64,000 bases of DNA, taken from NCBI RefSeq assembly GCF_028553745.1, contig NZ_CP067130.1, positions 372,001 through 436,000 on the forward strand, in the 5' to 3' direction. Shown piece after piece: positions 45,465-54,199 of the stretch. Under the pieces are notes generated by a model that had not been told where the DNA came from, made no database searches, and saw only the letters and a list, made by a program, of their open reading frames with translations. A program made the position numbers and the translations under genes. Source of the stretch: Paracoccus seriniphilus. GTDB lineage: Bacteria; Pseudomonadota; Alphaproteobacteria; Rhodobacterales; Rhodobacteraceae. Within the stretch, counting starts at the first letter, position 1. Each line of letters begins with the position of its first letter.

Positions 45465-47102
45465 ATGTCCGATCTTTTGCTGGATATGAAGAACATCGCG
45501 ATCGAGGGTCGCTCGGACAGGCAATGGAAACCCATCATCAAAGGCGTCGACCTGGGCCTGAAACGGGGCGAGATCCTGGGCCTGATCGGCGAAAGCGGCG
45601 CGGGCAAATCCACGCTGGGACTGGCCGCCATGGGCTATACCAAGGGCGGATGCCGGATCAGCGGCGGCAGCATTTCCTTTGACGGGCAAGAGCTTGTCGG
45701 CGCCTCTGAAGAAGCCCTGCGCCAGCTGCGCGGCAAGCGCATCGCCTATGTCGCGCAATCGGCGGCAGCGGCCTTCAACCCGGCCTTCAAGCTGATCAAT
45801 CAATATTGCGAAGGGCCTGTCCAGCACGGCGTCATGTCACGCGCCGAGGCCCAGTCCGACGCGATCGAGCTGTATCGCAAGATCCGCCTGCCCAATCCCG
45901 ACAGCATCGGCTTCCGCTATCCCCATCAGGTTTCTGGCGGACAGTTGCAGCGGGCGATGACGGCGATGGCCATGGCCTGCCGTCCCGATCTGATCATCTT
46001 TGACGAACCCACCACCGCGCTGGACGTGACCACCCAGATCGAGGTTCTTGCCGCGATCCGCGACATCGTGCGCGAATACAACACCGCCGCCATCTATATC
46101 ACCCACGATCTGGCGGTTGTCGCGCAGATGGCCGATCGCATCAAGGTGCTGCTGTGCGGCCAAGAGGTCGAGGATGCCCCGGCGCGCGAAATGCTGGCCA
46201 ATCCGCAGCAGGAATACACCAAATCGCTTTGGGCCGTGCGCGATTTCCGTCGCGAACCCCGCCCCCCGCGCGAGGGCGGCGAGTGCACGCTGCTGTCAGT
46301 GCGCAATGTTCACGCCTCTTATGGCATCGTGAAAGTGCTCAACAATATCAACCTGGATATCAAGCGCGGCAGCACCGTGGCCGTGGTCGGCGAAAGCGGG
46401 TCGGGAAAATCGACGCTGGCGCGGGCGATCATGGGGCTGCTGCCGCCCACCGATGGCGAAATCCTCTATGACGGGACGCCCCTGAACAAAGTCGGGCGAA
46501 AACGCTCGCGCGGGTTGCAGCGTCATTTGCAAATGATCCACCAGATGGCCGATACGGCCCTGAACCCCAAGCAGCGCATCCGCGAAATCATCGGCCGTCC
46601 ACTGACCTTTTTCCTTGGCCTGAAAGGCGCAGAGAAAGAGGCCCGCATCCGCGAATTGCTGACGCTGATTGAATTGGATCCTGATGAATTCATGGACCGT
46701 TTGCCCTCGGAACTGTCAGGGGGGCAGAAACAGCGCATCTGCATTGCCCGAGCCCTTGCGGCCGAGCCCGATTTCATCATCTGTGATGAGGTCACATCGG
46801 CGCTGGACCAACTGGTGGCCGAGGGCATCCTGCGGCTGCTGGACCGGCTGCAAAAGGAACTGGATCTGACCTATCTGTTCATCACCCATGACATCGCCAC
46901 CGTGCGCTCGATCGCCGATGATGTGGTGGTCATGCAGAATGGCGTCATCGTCGAACAGGGCACGAAGGACGCGATCTTCACGCCGCCGCATGCGCCCTAC
47001 ACCGAGTTGCTGCTGTCCTCGGTCCCGGAAATGGACCCGGACTGGCTGACGCAGCTCTTGCAGGAACGCGCAAATCCGGCGGCGAAGCAGCAGACCGCCT
47101 GA
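45465..47102 (+). CDS. ABC transporter ATPase with two fused nucleotide-binding domains (DppD-DppF type)
   Basis: A 545-residue protein with two complete ABC cassettes. The first has GESGAGKSTL near residue 43, signature VSGGQLQR near 158 and DEPTTALD near 181. The second has GESGSGKSTL near 312, signature LSGGQKQR near 424 and DEVTSALD near 446. Separate DppD and DppF proteins are the common arrangement; the fused form is known in peptide and glutathione importers. GAAGGAATAG precedes ATG 45465. It completes the transporter that lacks a neighbouring binding protein. Confidence 0.92.
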   Translation: MSDLLLDMKNIAIEGRSDRQWKPIIKGVDLGLKRGEILGLIGESGAGKSTLGLAAMGYTKGGCRISGGSISFDGQELVGASEEALRQLRGKRIAYVAQSAAAAFNPAFKLINQYCEGPVQHGVMSRAEAQSDAIELYRKIRLPNPDSIGFRYPHQVSGGQLQRAMTAMAMACRPDLIIFDEPTTALDVTTQIEVLAAIRDIVREYNTAAIYITHDLAVVAQMADRIKVLLCGQEVEDAPAREMLANPQQEYTKSLWAVRDFRREPRPPREGGECTLLSVRNVHASYGIVKVLNNINLDIKRGSTVAVVGESGSGKSTLARAIMGLLPPTDGEILYDGTPLNKVGRKRSRGLQRHLQMIHQMADTALNPKQRIREIIGRPLTFFLGLKGAEKEARIRELLTLIELDPDEFMDRLPSELSGGQKQRICIARALAAEPDFIICDEVTSALDQLVAEGILRLLDRLQKELDLTYLFITHDIATVRSIADDVVVMQNGVIVEQGTKDAIFTPPHAPYTELLLSSVPEMDPDWLTQLLQERANPAAKQQTA

Positions 47103-47538
47103 GACGCCGCCGGCCCGACATGGCAAGGCCCGCCCGTTTCAGGGGCGGACCTTCATGGCCCTTTCATGGCGACAGCAGGAAATCATCTTCGACAAACGAC
47201 ATGTTGTCCGCAACCTTGATGGAGAAATCCACCCCTCCATCCGCCGCAACGGGCGCGCCGCCCAACGGCCGGGGCAGCTCTTTGAAAGAAATGGACAAGA
47301 TCGCACGTCCGATGCAGGGTCGAGGTCAGGATGAATTGCCCGAAGCTTTTCGGCGAAAGTCTCATCTCCCGAGACCCTGCCCACCAGACCGCCGAAATCC
47401 ACGCCAGCATCGCCATCATGAACCGCTGCACGGCCTTCGGAAGGGCCGGGGCCGTCGCCTGAACTCGGGTGGAAGCGGTCGCAGCCGGGTCAAGGCCTGA
47501 TTTGCGCACCATCGTCACTTGCAGAGCAGCGCCCATCT
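47103..47538. other. Gap between ABC operon and marR, possible degenerate coding remnant
   Basis: A weak hairpin (CCGCCC...GGGCGG near 47127-47152) follows the ATPase gene and could end transcription. The rest has leftward stretches that look protein-like in alternating frames, for example ISFKELPRPLGGAPVAADGG with VDFSIKVADNMSFVEDDFLL near 47160-47300. These are broken by stops and frame changes, with GLVGRVSGDETFAEKL in another frame further right. I do not recognise the family, and it may be a decayed gene or chance. Confidence 0.3.
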
Positions 47539-47569
47539 CATTACCTAGCGAATAGTTACCTAGGTAATG
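47539..47569. promoter_or_regulatory. Probable MarR operator
   Basis: CATTACCTAG (47539-47548) and CTAGGTAATG (47560-47569) are perfect 10 bp inverted repeats. Inside the right arm, TTACCTAGGTAA (47556-47567) is itself a perfect 12 bp palindrome. The site ends 11 bp before the MarR-family start codon, which has no evident ribosome site. Confidence 0.75.
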
Positions 47570-47580
47570 AAAGTATCATC

Positions 47581-48018
47581 ATGTCCCTTTCTTTGCGCAA
47601 ACAGTTCCTGCCAGCCGTCATCGGACTGCATCGCGAAATCCGCAAACGGTTCAACCTGCGCGCAGCCGCGCTGGACATGACCTATGCGCGGGCCGAAGCG
47701 CTGGTCGCGATCTCGGCAAATGAGGGGATCACGCAGGCCGAGTTGGCCGAGCGCCTTGATATCCGCACGCCCTCCATGACCAGAACGCTGGATCACCTGG
47801 AGAAACAGGGGCTGATCGAGCGGCGCGCCGTTTCCGGCGACAAGCGCATGCGATCCCTGTTCCTGACCGACAAGGCCCATTCGCAGGCCAGCCGTGTCGT
47901 GGGCTTCATCGAGGAACTGCGGCGCGAACTCTATCGCGATATCGACCCCGAGGATCTTCAGAAGGCCCTGAATGTCATCAGGCACCTGCAGCGAAATCTG
48001 GACCGGATGAACGGCTGA
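47581..48018 (+). CDS. MarR-family regulator
   Basis: A 145-residue winged-helix regulator. The DNA-binding part is ITQAELAERLDIRTPSMTRTLDHLEKQGLIERR (residues about 57-89), followed by the wing SGDKRMRSLFLTDKAH, with flanking dimerisation helices. The stop overlaps the start of the MFS gene by one base. It is the first gene of the marR-emrB-emrA type operon and carries a perfect inverted repeat just upstream, so it probably represses its own operon until a drug or phenolic compound binds. Confidence 0.93.
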   Translation: MSLSLRKQFLPAVIGLHREIRKRFNLRAAALDMTYARAEALVAISANEGITQAELAERLDIRTPSMTRTLDHLEKQGLIERRAVSGDKRMRSLFLTDKAHSQASRVVGFIEELRRELYRDIDPEDLQKALNVIRHLQRNLDRMNG

Positions 48019-49634
48019 TGTCCGCCAATGGCACGCAGACGGCCGGGGCCATGCCACCGGCAGACAACCGGGTGCAGACCACCGCGGTCTATATGTTCGC
48101 CGCCGCCTTCATTGCCCTGTCGCAATCGCTGGGACAGGGGTTCCTGTCCGCGAATATCTCGACCCTGGCCGGAGAACTTGGCGCCTCGGTCAGCGACACC
48201 ACATGGTTGATGGTGGCCTTCATGGCACCTCGGGCCGCGCTTCCGCTGATGCTGACCAAGGTGCGCATGCAATATGGTCTGCGCCGCTTTGCCGAGGTCT
48301 CTATCGTGGTCTATGCGGCGGTGGCAGGCATAAGCCTGTTCGCCACCGATCTGCGCTCGGCCCTGTTGGTGGAACTGTTGTCGGGAATCTCCGCTGCGCC
48401 GCTGTCCACTCTGGCCTTCATGTATATGCTGGAGCCCCTGTCGCAGCAGAACAAGCTGCGCGTCGGCCTGCCGCTTGCGATGACCTTTATTTCGCTGGGG
48501 ACGCCGCTCGGGCGGGCGCTATCACCCTATCTGCTGGAAAATGGCAGCTGGAACAACCTGCTGGTCATCAAGCTGGGCATGTCGATGACCTGCCTGGCAC
48601 TTGTCTTCCGCCTGCCCCTGGCCTCGGCCGAAAGGATGAAGGTGATCGGTGGGCTGGATCTGATCAGCTTTTCGCTGATTGCCGCGTCATTTTTCGGATT
48701 TGTCGCCTGTTTCACCACGGGGGCGATCTATTGGTGGACCGATGCGCCATGGATGGGCGTCGTCCTGGCGGCAGCGATCGCCGCACTGGTGACGGCCTTC
48801 GTGATCGAATTGCAGCGCAAGGCCCCGCTGGTCGATGTGCGCTGGCTGATGACCCCGGCCATGCTGCAGTTCACCGCCGCGCTTTTCGTGTTCAGGATCA
48901 TTCTCAGCGAACAGGCCAGTGGTGCGCCGGGGCTGTTTCAGGCCCTGGGCTATTCCCCGATCCAGATGGCCCCGCTGTTCTGGATCATCTCGGCCGCGAC
49001 GCTGGCGGGGGGACTTGTCTGCTGCCTTGTGCTGAGCCCGCCGCATGTGCCCCTGGTCCATCTGCTTGCCCTGGGTCTGATTGCTTTTGGCGCCAATCTG
49101 GATGCCGGCGCAAACCCGCAGATTGCCCCATCGAGCATGTATCTGAGCCAGGCAATCATCGGCTTTGCGGGCATGCTGTATCTGCCCTCGGCCATGGCGG
49201 TCGGACTGATGTCTGCGCTGCAGCGCGGCCCGCAATACATCCTCAGCTTCATCATCATCTTCCTGTCCAGCCAGATCCTTGGCGCGACGATCGGCAGCGG
49301 ATTGTTCCGAACGCTGATTTCGATGCGCACCACGGCCCATGCCCAATGGCTGAAGGAACAACTGGCCACCGGTGACGCAATGGTTACACAACAGCTGCAA
49401 CAGATCGCCGCGACCCTGTCGCACAGCATGACGGATGCCACGCTGCTGCAAAGCCGGGCTGCCGCGCAGCTTGGAAGCACCGTGGCACAACAGGCAACCA
49501 TTGCCGCTTACAACGATGTGTTTCACCTGATCTCGCTGCTGGCGCTTGGCGCGGCGGCGGTTCTGATGGGGCATATCCTGCTTGTCACAATGCGCAAACG
49601 GATGGCCCGGGCGCCATCGGTTCCCGCGCAATGA
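48018..49634 (+). CDS. MFS drug efflux permease (EmrB/DHA2-like)
   Basis: A 538-residue inner-membrane protein with about 14 predicted membrane helices, as in the DHA2 family. The N-terminal segment ALSQSLGQGFLSANISTLAGELG and the last part, with a large loop before the final helix (residues about 435-505), fit EmrB-like proteins that pair with a periplasmic adaptor. The DHA2 motif A region is divergent. It is coupled to the MarR gene upstream, and the EmrA-like gene follows after 10 bp. Confidence 0.88.
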   Translation: MSANGTQTAGAMPPADNRVQTTAVYMFAAAFIALSQSLGQGFLSANISTLAGELGASVSDTTWLMVAFMAPRAALPLMLTKVRMQYGLRRFAEVSIVVYAAVAGISLFATDLRSALLVELLSGISAAPLSTLAFMYMLEPLSQQNKLRVGLPLAMTFISLGTPLGRALSPYLLENGSWNNLLVIKLGMSMTCLALVFRLPLASAERMKVIGGLDLISFSLIAASFFGFVACFTTGAIYWWTDAPWMGVVLAAAIAALVTAFVIELQRKAPLVDVRWLMTPAMLQFTAALFVFRIILSEQASGAPGLFQALGYSPIQMAPLFWIISAATLAGGLVCCLVLSPPHVPLVHLLALGLIAFGANLDAGANPQIAPSSMYLSQAIIGFAGMLYLPSAMAVGLMSALQRGPQYILSFIIIFLSSQILGATIGSGLFRTLISMRTTAHAQWLKEQLATGDAMVTQQLQQIAATLSHSMTDATLLQSRAAAQLGSTVAQQATIAAYNDVFHLISLLALGAAAVLMGHILLVTMRKRMARAPSVPAQ

Positions 49635-49644
49635 GAGGTCCGAG

Positions 49645-50688
49645 ATGACGTCGTTCAAACACCATTTCCCGACAGCCGCCATCCTTCTGACCGGCATCGC
49701 AGGGGTTCTGGCCGTTCTCTTTGCATGGCAATTGCCGCCATTCGGCAGCACGGAAATCCGCACCGACAATGCCTATTTGCGCGGCAATGTCACCACATTG
49801 TCGCCGCAGGTGTCGGGCTATGTGACCAGGGTGCGGGTGCAGGATTTCCAGCAGGTCGAGGAAGGTGACATCCTCGTAGAACTGGATGACAGGACCGCAC
49901 GGCAGTCGCTCGCCCAGGCGCAGTCTTCCCTTGCAGCGGCCAAGGCCAGGCTGGCCTCGAACGCGCAAAGCATACGCTCGGCCGAGGCTGTCCTGCAGTC
50001 ACGCAAGGCAGCGCTGGGATCGGCAGAGGCCACGCTGGACAAGGCCCGTGCCAATGCACAACGTCAGGCGAAGCTGAAGGAAAAGGGGTTCATCTCGACC
50101 TCGGAAAGCGAGGACAGCACATTGTCGCTGCGCCAGGCAGAAACTGCATTGATCGCAGCCCAGAGCAATGTCGCCGTCGCCCGAGAGGATGTCGAAGCCC
50201 TGAAGATCAATATCGACTTGCTGAACGCGCAACTGGCCAGCGCCAAGGCCTCGGTAGAGCTTGCCCGGATCAATCTTGAACATTGCATTGTCCGTGCCCC
50301 CCACAAGGGCAGGTTGGGCCAGATCGGAGTGAAACCGGGTCAATATGTGTCGGCGGGAACCTCTCTGATGTCCCTTGTCGCGCCCGAAACCTGGGTCATC
50401 GCCAATATCAACGAGGGCGAACTGGCGGATCTGAGGGTGGATCAACCGGTCAGCTTCACGGTCGACGCCCTGCACCACCAGCGCTTTCACGGCCATGTCG
50501 CGCAGATCTCTCCGGCCACGGCTTCGGAATACAGCGTTCTGGGCAATTCGACCGCGACGGGGAATTTCACCAAGATTGCGCAACGCCTGCCGGTGAAGAT
50601 CGAAATCGACCCCGATCAGCCCGACCGCGACCGCCTGGCGCCGGGAATGTCGGTGGTTCTGCATGCGCCGCGCCTTGCATCGCGCTGA
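49645..50688 (+). CDS. EmrA/HlyD-family membrane fusion protein
   Basis: A 347-residue periplasmic adaptor from ATG 49645 (MTSFKHHFPTAAILLTG), anchored by one N-terminal helix. It has the lipoyl halves TDNAYLRGNVTTLSPQVSGYVTRV and APHKGRLGQIGVKPGQYVSAG, with a long alpha hairpin rich in Ala, Glu and Gln between (about 85-210). With the MFS protein it should form an EmrAB-type exporter, needing an outer membrane factor from elsewhere. The only outer membrane factor in this window is the relic at 19068. Confidence 0.91.
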   Translation: MTSFKHHFPTAAILLTGIAGVLAVLFAWQLPPFGSTEIRTDNAYLRGNVTTLSPQVSGYVTRVRVQDFQQVEEGDILVELDDRTARQSLAQAQSSLAAAKARLASNAQSIRSAEAVLQSRKAALGSAEATLDKARANAQRQAKLKEKGFISTSESEDSTLSLRQAETALIAAQSNVAVAREDVEALKINIDLLNAQLASAKASVELARINLEHCIVRAPHKGRLGQIGVKPGQYVSAGTSLMSLVAPETWVIANINEGELADLRVDQPVSFTVDALHHQRFHGHVAQISPATASEYSVLGNSTATGNFTKIAQRLPVKIEIDPDQPDRDRLAPGMSVVLHAPRLASR

Positions 50689-50784
50689 TGGACGCCCCCC
50701 GGTCGTGTTGACCGGGAGCCGTCAGGGCTGTTCTGCCGCACCGGGCAAGAGGCCCTCTGGCAGCAGGCAGATCGGTTGGTCCGG

Positions 50785-51936
50785 TCAGAGGTCCAGCACG
50801 ACCGGTCCCTTGGGGCGCGAGCAGCAGATCAGCACCTGACCGGCCTCGGGCTCCATCAACGGGTCTTCGAAATATTCGACCTCCCCCGAGATCAACCCGC
50901 ATTTGCAAGAATTGCAGATGCCGGCACGACAGACGAATTCCGGCTCCAACCCGGCATTTTCAGCCAGTTCCAGCAGCGATTCCGCCGAGTCATCCCAGGC
51001 CGCAGTGACATTTGACCTGCGAAAGGTCACCTCGCCCGCCGCGGTAGCAGCGACCGCCGCGGGCGGTTCCGAGGGCTCATCGGCCGAGGCCCAGGCGTCC
51101 GGATTGGTCAGGAAGGTCAGCGCCTGAATGGTCGGTGCCGCACGTGAGGCCGCACGAGAGGTCACCGGCTGCGCGGCCAATGTCTCCAGTGAAGCCGATT
51201 TCCCGAAGAACTCATAGGAAATCCGTGCCTTGGGCACCCCCAGTTCCTGCAAGAGCTGATACATCGCGACCATGAAGGGCGTCGGGCCGCAGATATAGGC
51301 CTCGTAATCGCCAATGGGCAGATGCTTGCGCAGGAATTCCCTGTCGATCACCCCCTCGGCGTCAAACGACCCCTTCTTGCGGTCCGCCTCGCTGGGGTTG
51401 TGATAGACGAAAAGCGGCGTGATCCGCGCGTTCGCACAGGCCATCACCTCGTCGCGCAGGGCATGGACATTGCCGTTCTCGCAGGCATGCAGGAAATGGA
51501 CCTCGCGATCCGTTTCCCGCAGACGGTGCAGCATCGAGACCATGGGCGTCAGCCCTACCCCGCCCGACAACAGCAGAACCGGCCGCGTGCTGTTCTCGTC
51601 CAGAACAAAGCTGCCGCGTGGCGCGGCAAGCTGGATCGTATCGCCCTTGTTCACCTGGTCATGCAACCAGCACGACCCGACCCCATCCGGCGCGCCATTC
51701 ACACCTGCCTCGCGCTTGACGGTGATGCGGTAGTGGCGCGTTTCCGATGGATCGGAAGAGACCGAATAGGTCTTGAGAACCGGCCCGTCACGGCCCGGCA
51801 CCTGCAGGGTGACATATTGACCCGGCTTTACCGGCCAGAGCGGCGCATCATCGGTGGGCTCCAGGCAGAACGAGGTGATGATCTCGCTCTCGGTGACCTT
51901 CTCGGCGACGCGAAATTCACGAAACCCCTGCGCCAT
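50785..51936 (-). CDS. Flavin reductase with C-terminal 2Fe-2S domain (Rieske oxygenase partner)
   Basis: A 383-residue electron-transfer protein. Residues about 5-110 are an FAD/FMN-binding barrel (the KTYSVSSDP segment). Residues about 115-240 are an NAD-binding domain (VLLLSGGVGLTPMVSML, ICGPTPFM). Residues about 295-383 are a plant-type ferredoxin domain with the cluster Cys residues in CRAGICNSCKCG and the last in VLICCSRP. An Ala/Pro-rich linker of about 50 residues joins the ferredoxin. It follows the Rieske gene by one base and is its evident reductase. The plan matches GbcB and flavohaemoglobin-derived reductases. Confidence 0.92.
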   Translation of the reverse strand: MAQGFREFRVAEKVTESEIITSFCLEPTDDAPLWPVKPGQYVTLQVPGRDGPVLKTYSVSSDPSETRHYRITVKREAGVNGAPDGVGSCWLHDQVNKGDTIQLAAPRGSFVLDENSTRPVLLLSGGVGLTPMVSMLHRLRETDREVHFLHACENGNVHALRDEVMACANARITPLFVYHNPSEADRKKGSFDAEGVIDREFLRKHLPIGDYEAYICGPTPFMVAMYQLLQELGVPKARISYEFFGKSASLETLAAQPVTSRAASRAAPTIQALTFLTNPDAWASADEPSEPPAAVAATAAGEVTFRRSNVTAAWDDSAESLLELAENAGLEPEFVCRAGICNSCKCGLISGEVEYFEDPLMEPEAGQVLICCSRPKGPVVLDL

Positions 51937-51937
51937 G

Positions 51938-52978
51938 TCACTGACTCATCTTGGCATCGACCATCGCCTCTTCGGCGATCATGGCCTCCAGTTGCCGCCG
52001 GAAACGCAACTGGCCCGCATCAATCGCCAGATCGATATGGGGCGACGTCTTCTCGGTCATGCCGATCTGCACCTCGTTCAGCACCGCCCGGTCTTCCTCG
52101 AAGGCATGACGAACGTCTTCGCTCATCATCCTGGACAGTTCTTCGTCATCGGGCCGGATGTTGCGCAGCTGGAACCAGTAGTAGCGCGTCTCGTTCTCGG
52201 TCGTCGGAGTCATGAAGTTATAGCTGTCCATGACAAAGGTCTTTTCATGCAGCGTGCCATCGACGCCGCCGGTCCCTGCCGGGGTGAACACGGCGCGGAT
52301 CAGCGCATGGCTGGGATAGCGGACCTCGTAATGCTGAAGACGGTCGCAGTTGCCTTCGAATTCGACAATCTTCTTGTAGAAGGGTGCAGGCTCGTGATCC
52401 ATCATCCAGCGATGCACGATCACCCCGGTATCTGTCTTGGTCACGCGCAGCGGCGTGTCCTTGGTGGCATCGGCAGCGAAAGAGCTTTCATGCACCCATG
52501 CGACATGAGTGGGATCCAGAAGGTTGTCACACATCAACAGATAGTTGCATTTCAACTCCATCGCGGCACCGCGATTGATGCCCCATTCCGGGCTGTCGAA
52601 ATTCGGAATATCGATGATGTCCTCGGGGTCGGCGATGGCGGCATTGCCCATCCAGATCCAGACCAGACCATATTTCTCGTGCACCGGATAGGGGCGCACG
52701 CGGGCCGCCGAAGGAATCCGGCCGCCGCCGGGTGCCCAGACGCATTGCCCCGCACAATCGAAGGTCAGCCCGTGATAGCCGCATTCGACATTGTTGTCCT
52801 TGATCCGACCCTTGGACAGGGGCAGCTTGCGATGCGGACAGGCATCCTCCATCGCGATCACTTCGCCTTCATCATTGCGGAACATGCAGATCTTTTCGCC
52901 CAGCACCTTGACCTGCTGCAGCGTGTTGACGATCTCGTCGCTCCAGGCGGCGACATACCATGCATTTTTCAGAAACAT
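51938..52978 (-). CDS. Rieske non-heme iron oxygenase (vanillate O-demethylase oxygenase type)
   Basis: A 346-residue oxygenase. Rieske ligands are Cys47-x-His49 and Cys66-x2-His69 (ACPHRKLPLS, CGYHGLTFD). The mononuclear iron site is near DNLLDPTHVAWVHESSF (about residues 150-166), which has the Asn-Asp-His-His pattern of the VanA group. VanA-like proteins remove O- or N-methyl groups from aromatic or small substrates. It is cotranscribed with the reductase downstream and is preceded by a LysR gene on the same strand. The substrate is not known, though the neighbours handle amino acids. Confidence 0.91.
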   Translation of the reverse strand: MFLKNAWYVAAWSDEIVNTLQQVKVLGEKICMFRNDEGEVIAMEDACPHRKLPLSKGRIKDNNVECGYHGLTFDCAGQCVWAPGGGRIPSAARVRPYPVHEKYGLVWIWMGNAAIADPEDIIDIPNFDSPEWGINRGAAMELKCNYLLMCDNLLDPTHVAWVHESSFAADATKDTPLRVTKTDTGVIVHRWMMDHEPAPFYKKIVEFEGNCDRLQHYEVRYPSHALIRAVFTPAGTGGVDGTLHEKTFVMDSYNFMTPTTENETRYYWFQLRNIRPDDEELSRMMSEDVRHAFEEDRAVLNEVQIGMTEKTSPHIDLAIDAGQLRFRRQLEAMIAEEAMVDAKMSQ

Positions 52979-53091
52979 ATGACTTCCTAGCTGACGTGAT
53001 ATCTTGGGCTGAGATGACCCAAGGTTACGTCAGCAGGATTGCCAAAAAAAACCGACCTTCTGGCCGCTTATCGTTTAGCCATGCTATACGG

Positions 53092-53997
53092 TCAGACTGA
53101 TGTCTCGGCCAGAATCCAGTTCAGGAAATGGCGCGATTTTTCGTTTTCCAGCATCATCGGCCCCCAACAGATATAGTAGTGCTCGGGCATACTGACGGAT
53201 TCTTGCGAAATGCGGATCAGCCTGCCCAGACCCAGATCAACCGAGGCAAAGGACAGTTGTGCCAAGGCGATTCCCTGCCCGCTGGCAGCGGCTTCCAGCG
53301 CCGAACTGGACAGGGAATGGACCGAAACCGGCTTGTTTTTCGGCCCTGGCAGCCCCTGCGCCTCAAGCCATGTTCCCAGCCGCGGCACGGTGGTGGAATA
53401 GGCCGGACCCCAGTCGATATCCACCCAGGGCAGATCAGGCAGGCTGGCGGGGTCCAGCGCCTCGGGGTGCGCCTTGAGGAATTCGGGCGAACAGACCGGA
53501 AAGCAGACATCCTGAAACAGCGCGCGCGCATGGGGAAACATATCTGAAACAGTGCCATAGGTCAGACGGAACATATGGTCCAGAAATTCCGGCTCGGGTT
53601 CGCCATGGGTGGCATCAAGGCGAATCGACGTCTCTCCATAACGTGCCTCGAAACTGTGCAGACGGGGCTGCAGCCATTTGGACAGCAGGGTCGGCAGGCC
53701 GGACACGTGAATGTCCAGCTCGGACGCTTGCTGGGCCAGCAGCACCTGCGCCTGTTTCAGCTTGTCAAAGCCCGCCGTCAGAACGGCATGATAGGATTTC
53801 GCCTTGGGCGCCAACGCCGCGCGGCGACCGTCCTTCATGATCAGCGGCATCTGCAGCTGGTCTTCCAGCAGCTTGATCTGCTGACTGATGGCGCCGGGGG
53901 TCACGCCCAGCTCGCGCGCGGCGGCATTGACCGAGCCAAGTCTGCCAAAGCTTTCGAATGCCTGCATGGCGCGTAGCGGAGGAAGGATGGATCGCAT
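53092..53997 (-). CDS. LysR-family regulator (GcvA-like)
   Basis: A 301-residue regulator. The N-terminal winged helix is GSVNAAARELGVTPGAISQQIKLLEDQL (residues about 20-47), followed by the effector domain. It is divergent from the binding protein gene at 54200 and upstream of the Rieske-reductase pair on its own strand, so it may govern both. The intervening 202 bp (53998-54199) contain three AGCG repeats. Confidence 0.92.
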   Translation of the reverse strand: MRSILPPLRAMQAFESFGRLGSVNAAARELGVTPGAISQQIKLLEDQLQMPLIMKDGRRAALAPKAKSYHAVLTAGFDKLKQAQVLLAQQASELDIHVSGLPTLLSKWLQPRLHSFEARYGETSIRLDATHGEPEPEFLDHMFRLTYGTVSDMFPHARALFQDVCFPVCSPEFLKAHPEALDPASLPDLPWVDIDWGPAYSTTVPRLGTWLEAQGLPGPKNKPVSVHSLSSSALEAAASGQGIALAQLSFASVDLGLGRLIRISQESVSMPEHYYICWGPMMLENEKSRHFLNWILAETSV

Positions 53998-54090
53998 AGT
54001 TTGCCTAAAGTATCTGGGTTGCGAACATCACATCTCAGGAATGCTGAACGGTACCGCTGCAAAACTGGTTTGTCACGTCCCAGTCAGTCA

Positions 54091-54118
54091 CTTAGCGTAA
54101 TTTCAGCGCATTTTAGCG
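54091..54118. promoter_or_regulatory. Phased AGCG repeats in the LysR/binding-protein gap
   Basis: TTAGCG (54092), TCAGCG (54103) and TTAGCG (54113) occur 10-11 bp apart, that is one helical turn, between the divergent LysR gene and the binding protein gene. This could be a LysR activation site. Confidence 0.35.
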
Positions 54119-54199
54119 CAATAAGAACAGACATAAACCCAGCCGACAACGCGACTTCCTTGTCGCATGCCAACAGGGCAGATCCGCCAGGAGAGATTC

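Noticed and set aside
43890..45827. A 645-codon open frame on the minus strand
   Set aside because: It lies opposite three well-supported ABC transporter genes, has a low-complexity Asp/Gln/Arg/His-rich translation typical of antisense in high-GC DNA, and matches no family.
51000..51200. Repeat or deletion scar in the flavin reductase
   Set aside because: The Ala/Pro-rich linker before the ferredoxin domain is low complexity but in frame and typical of a flexible tether.
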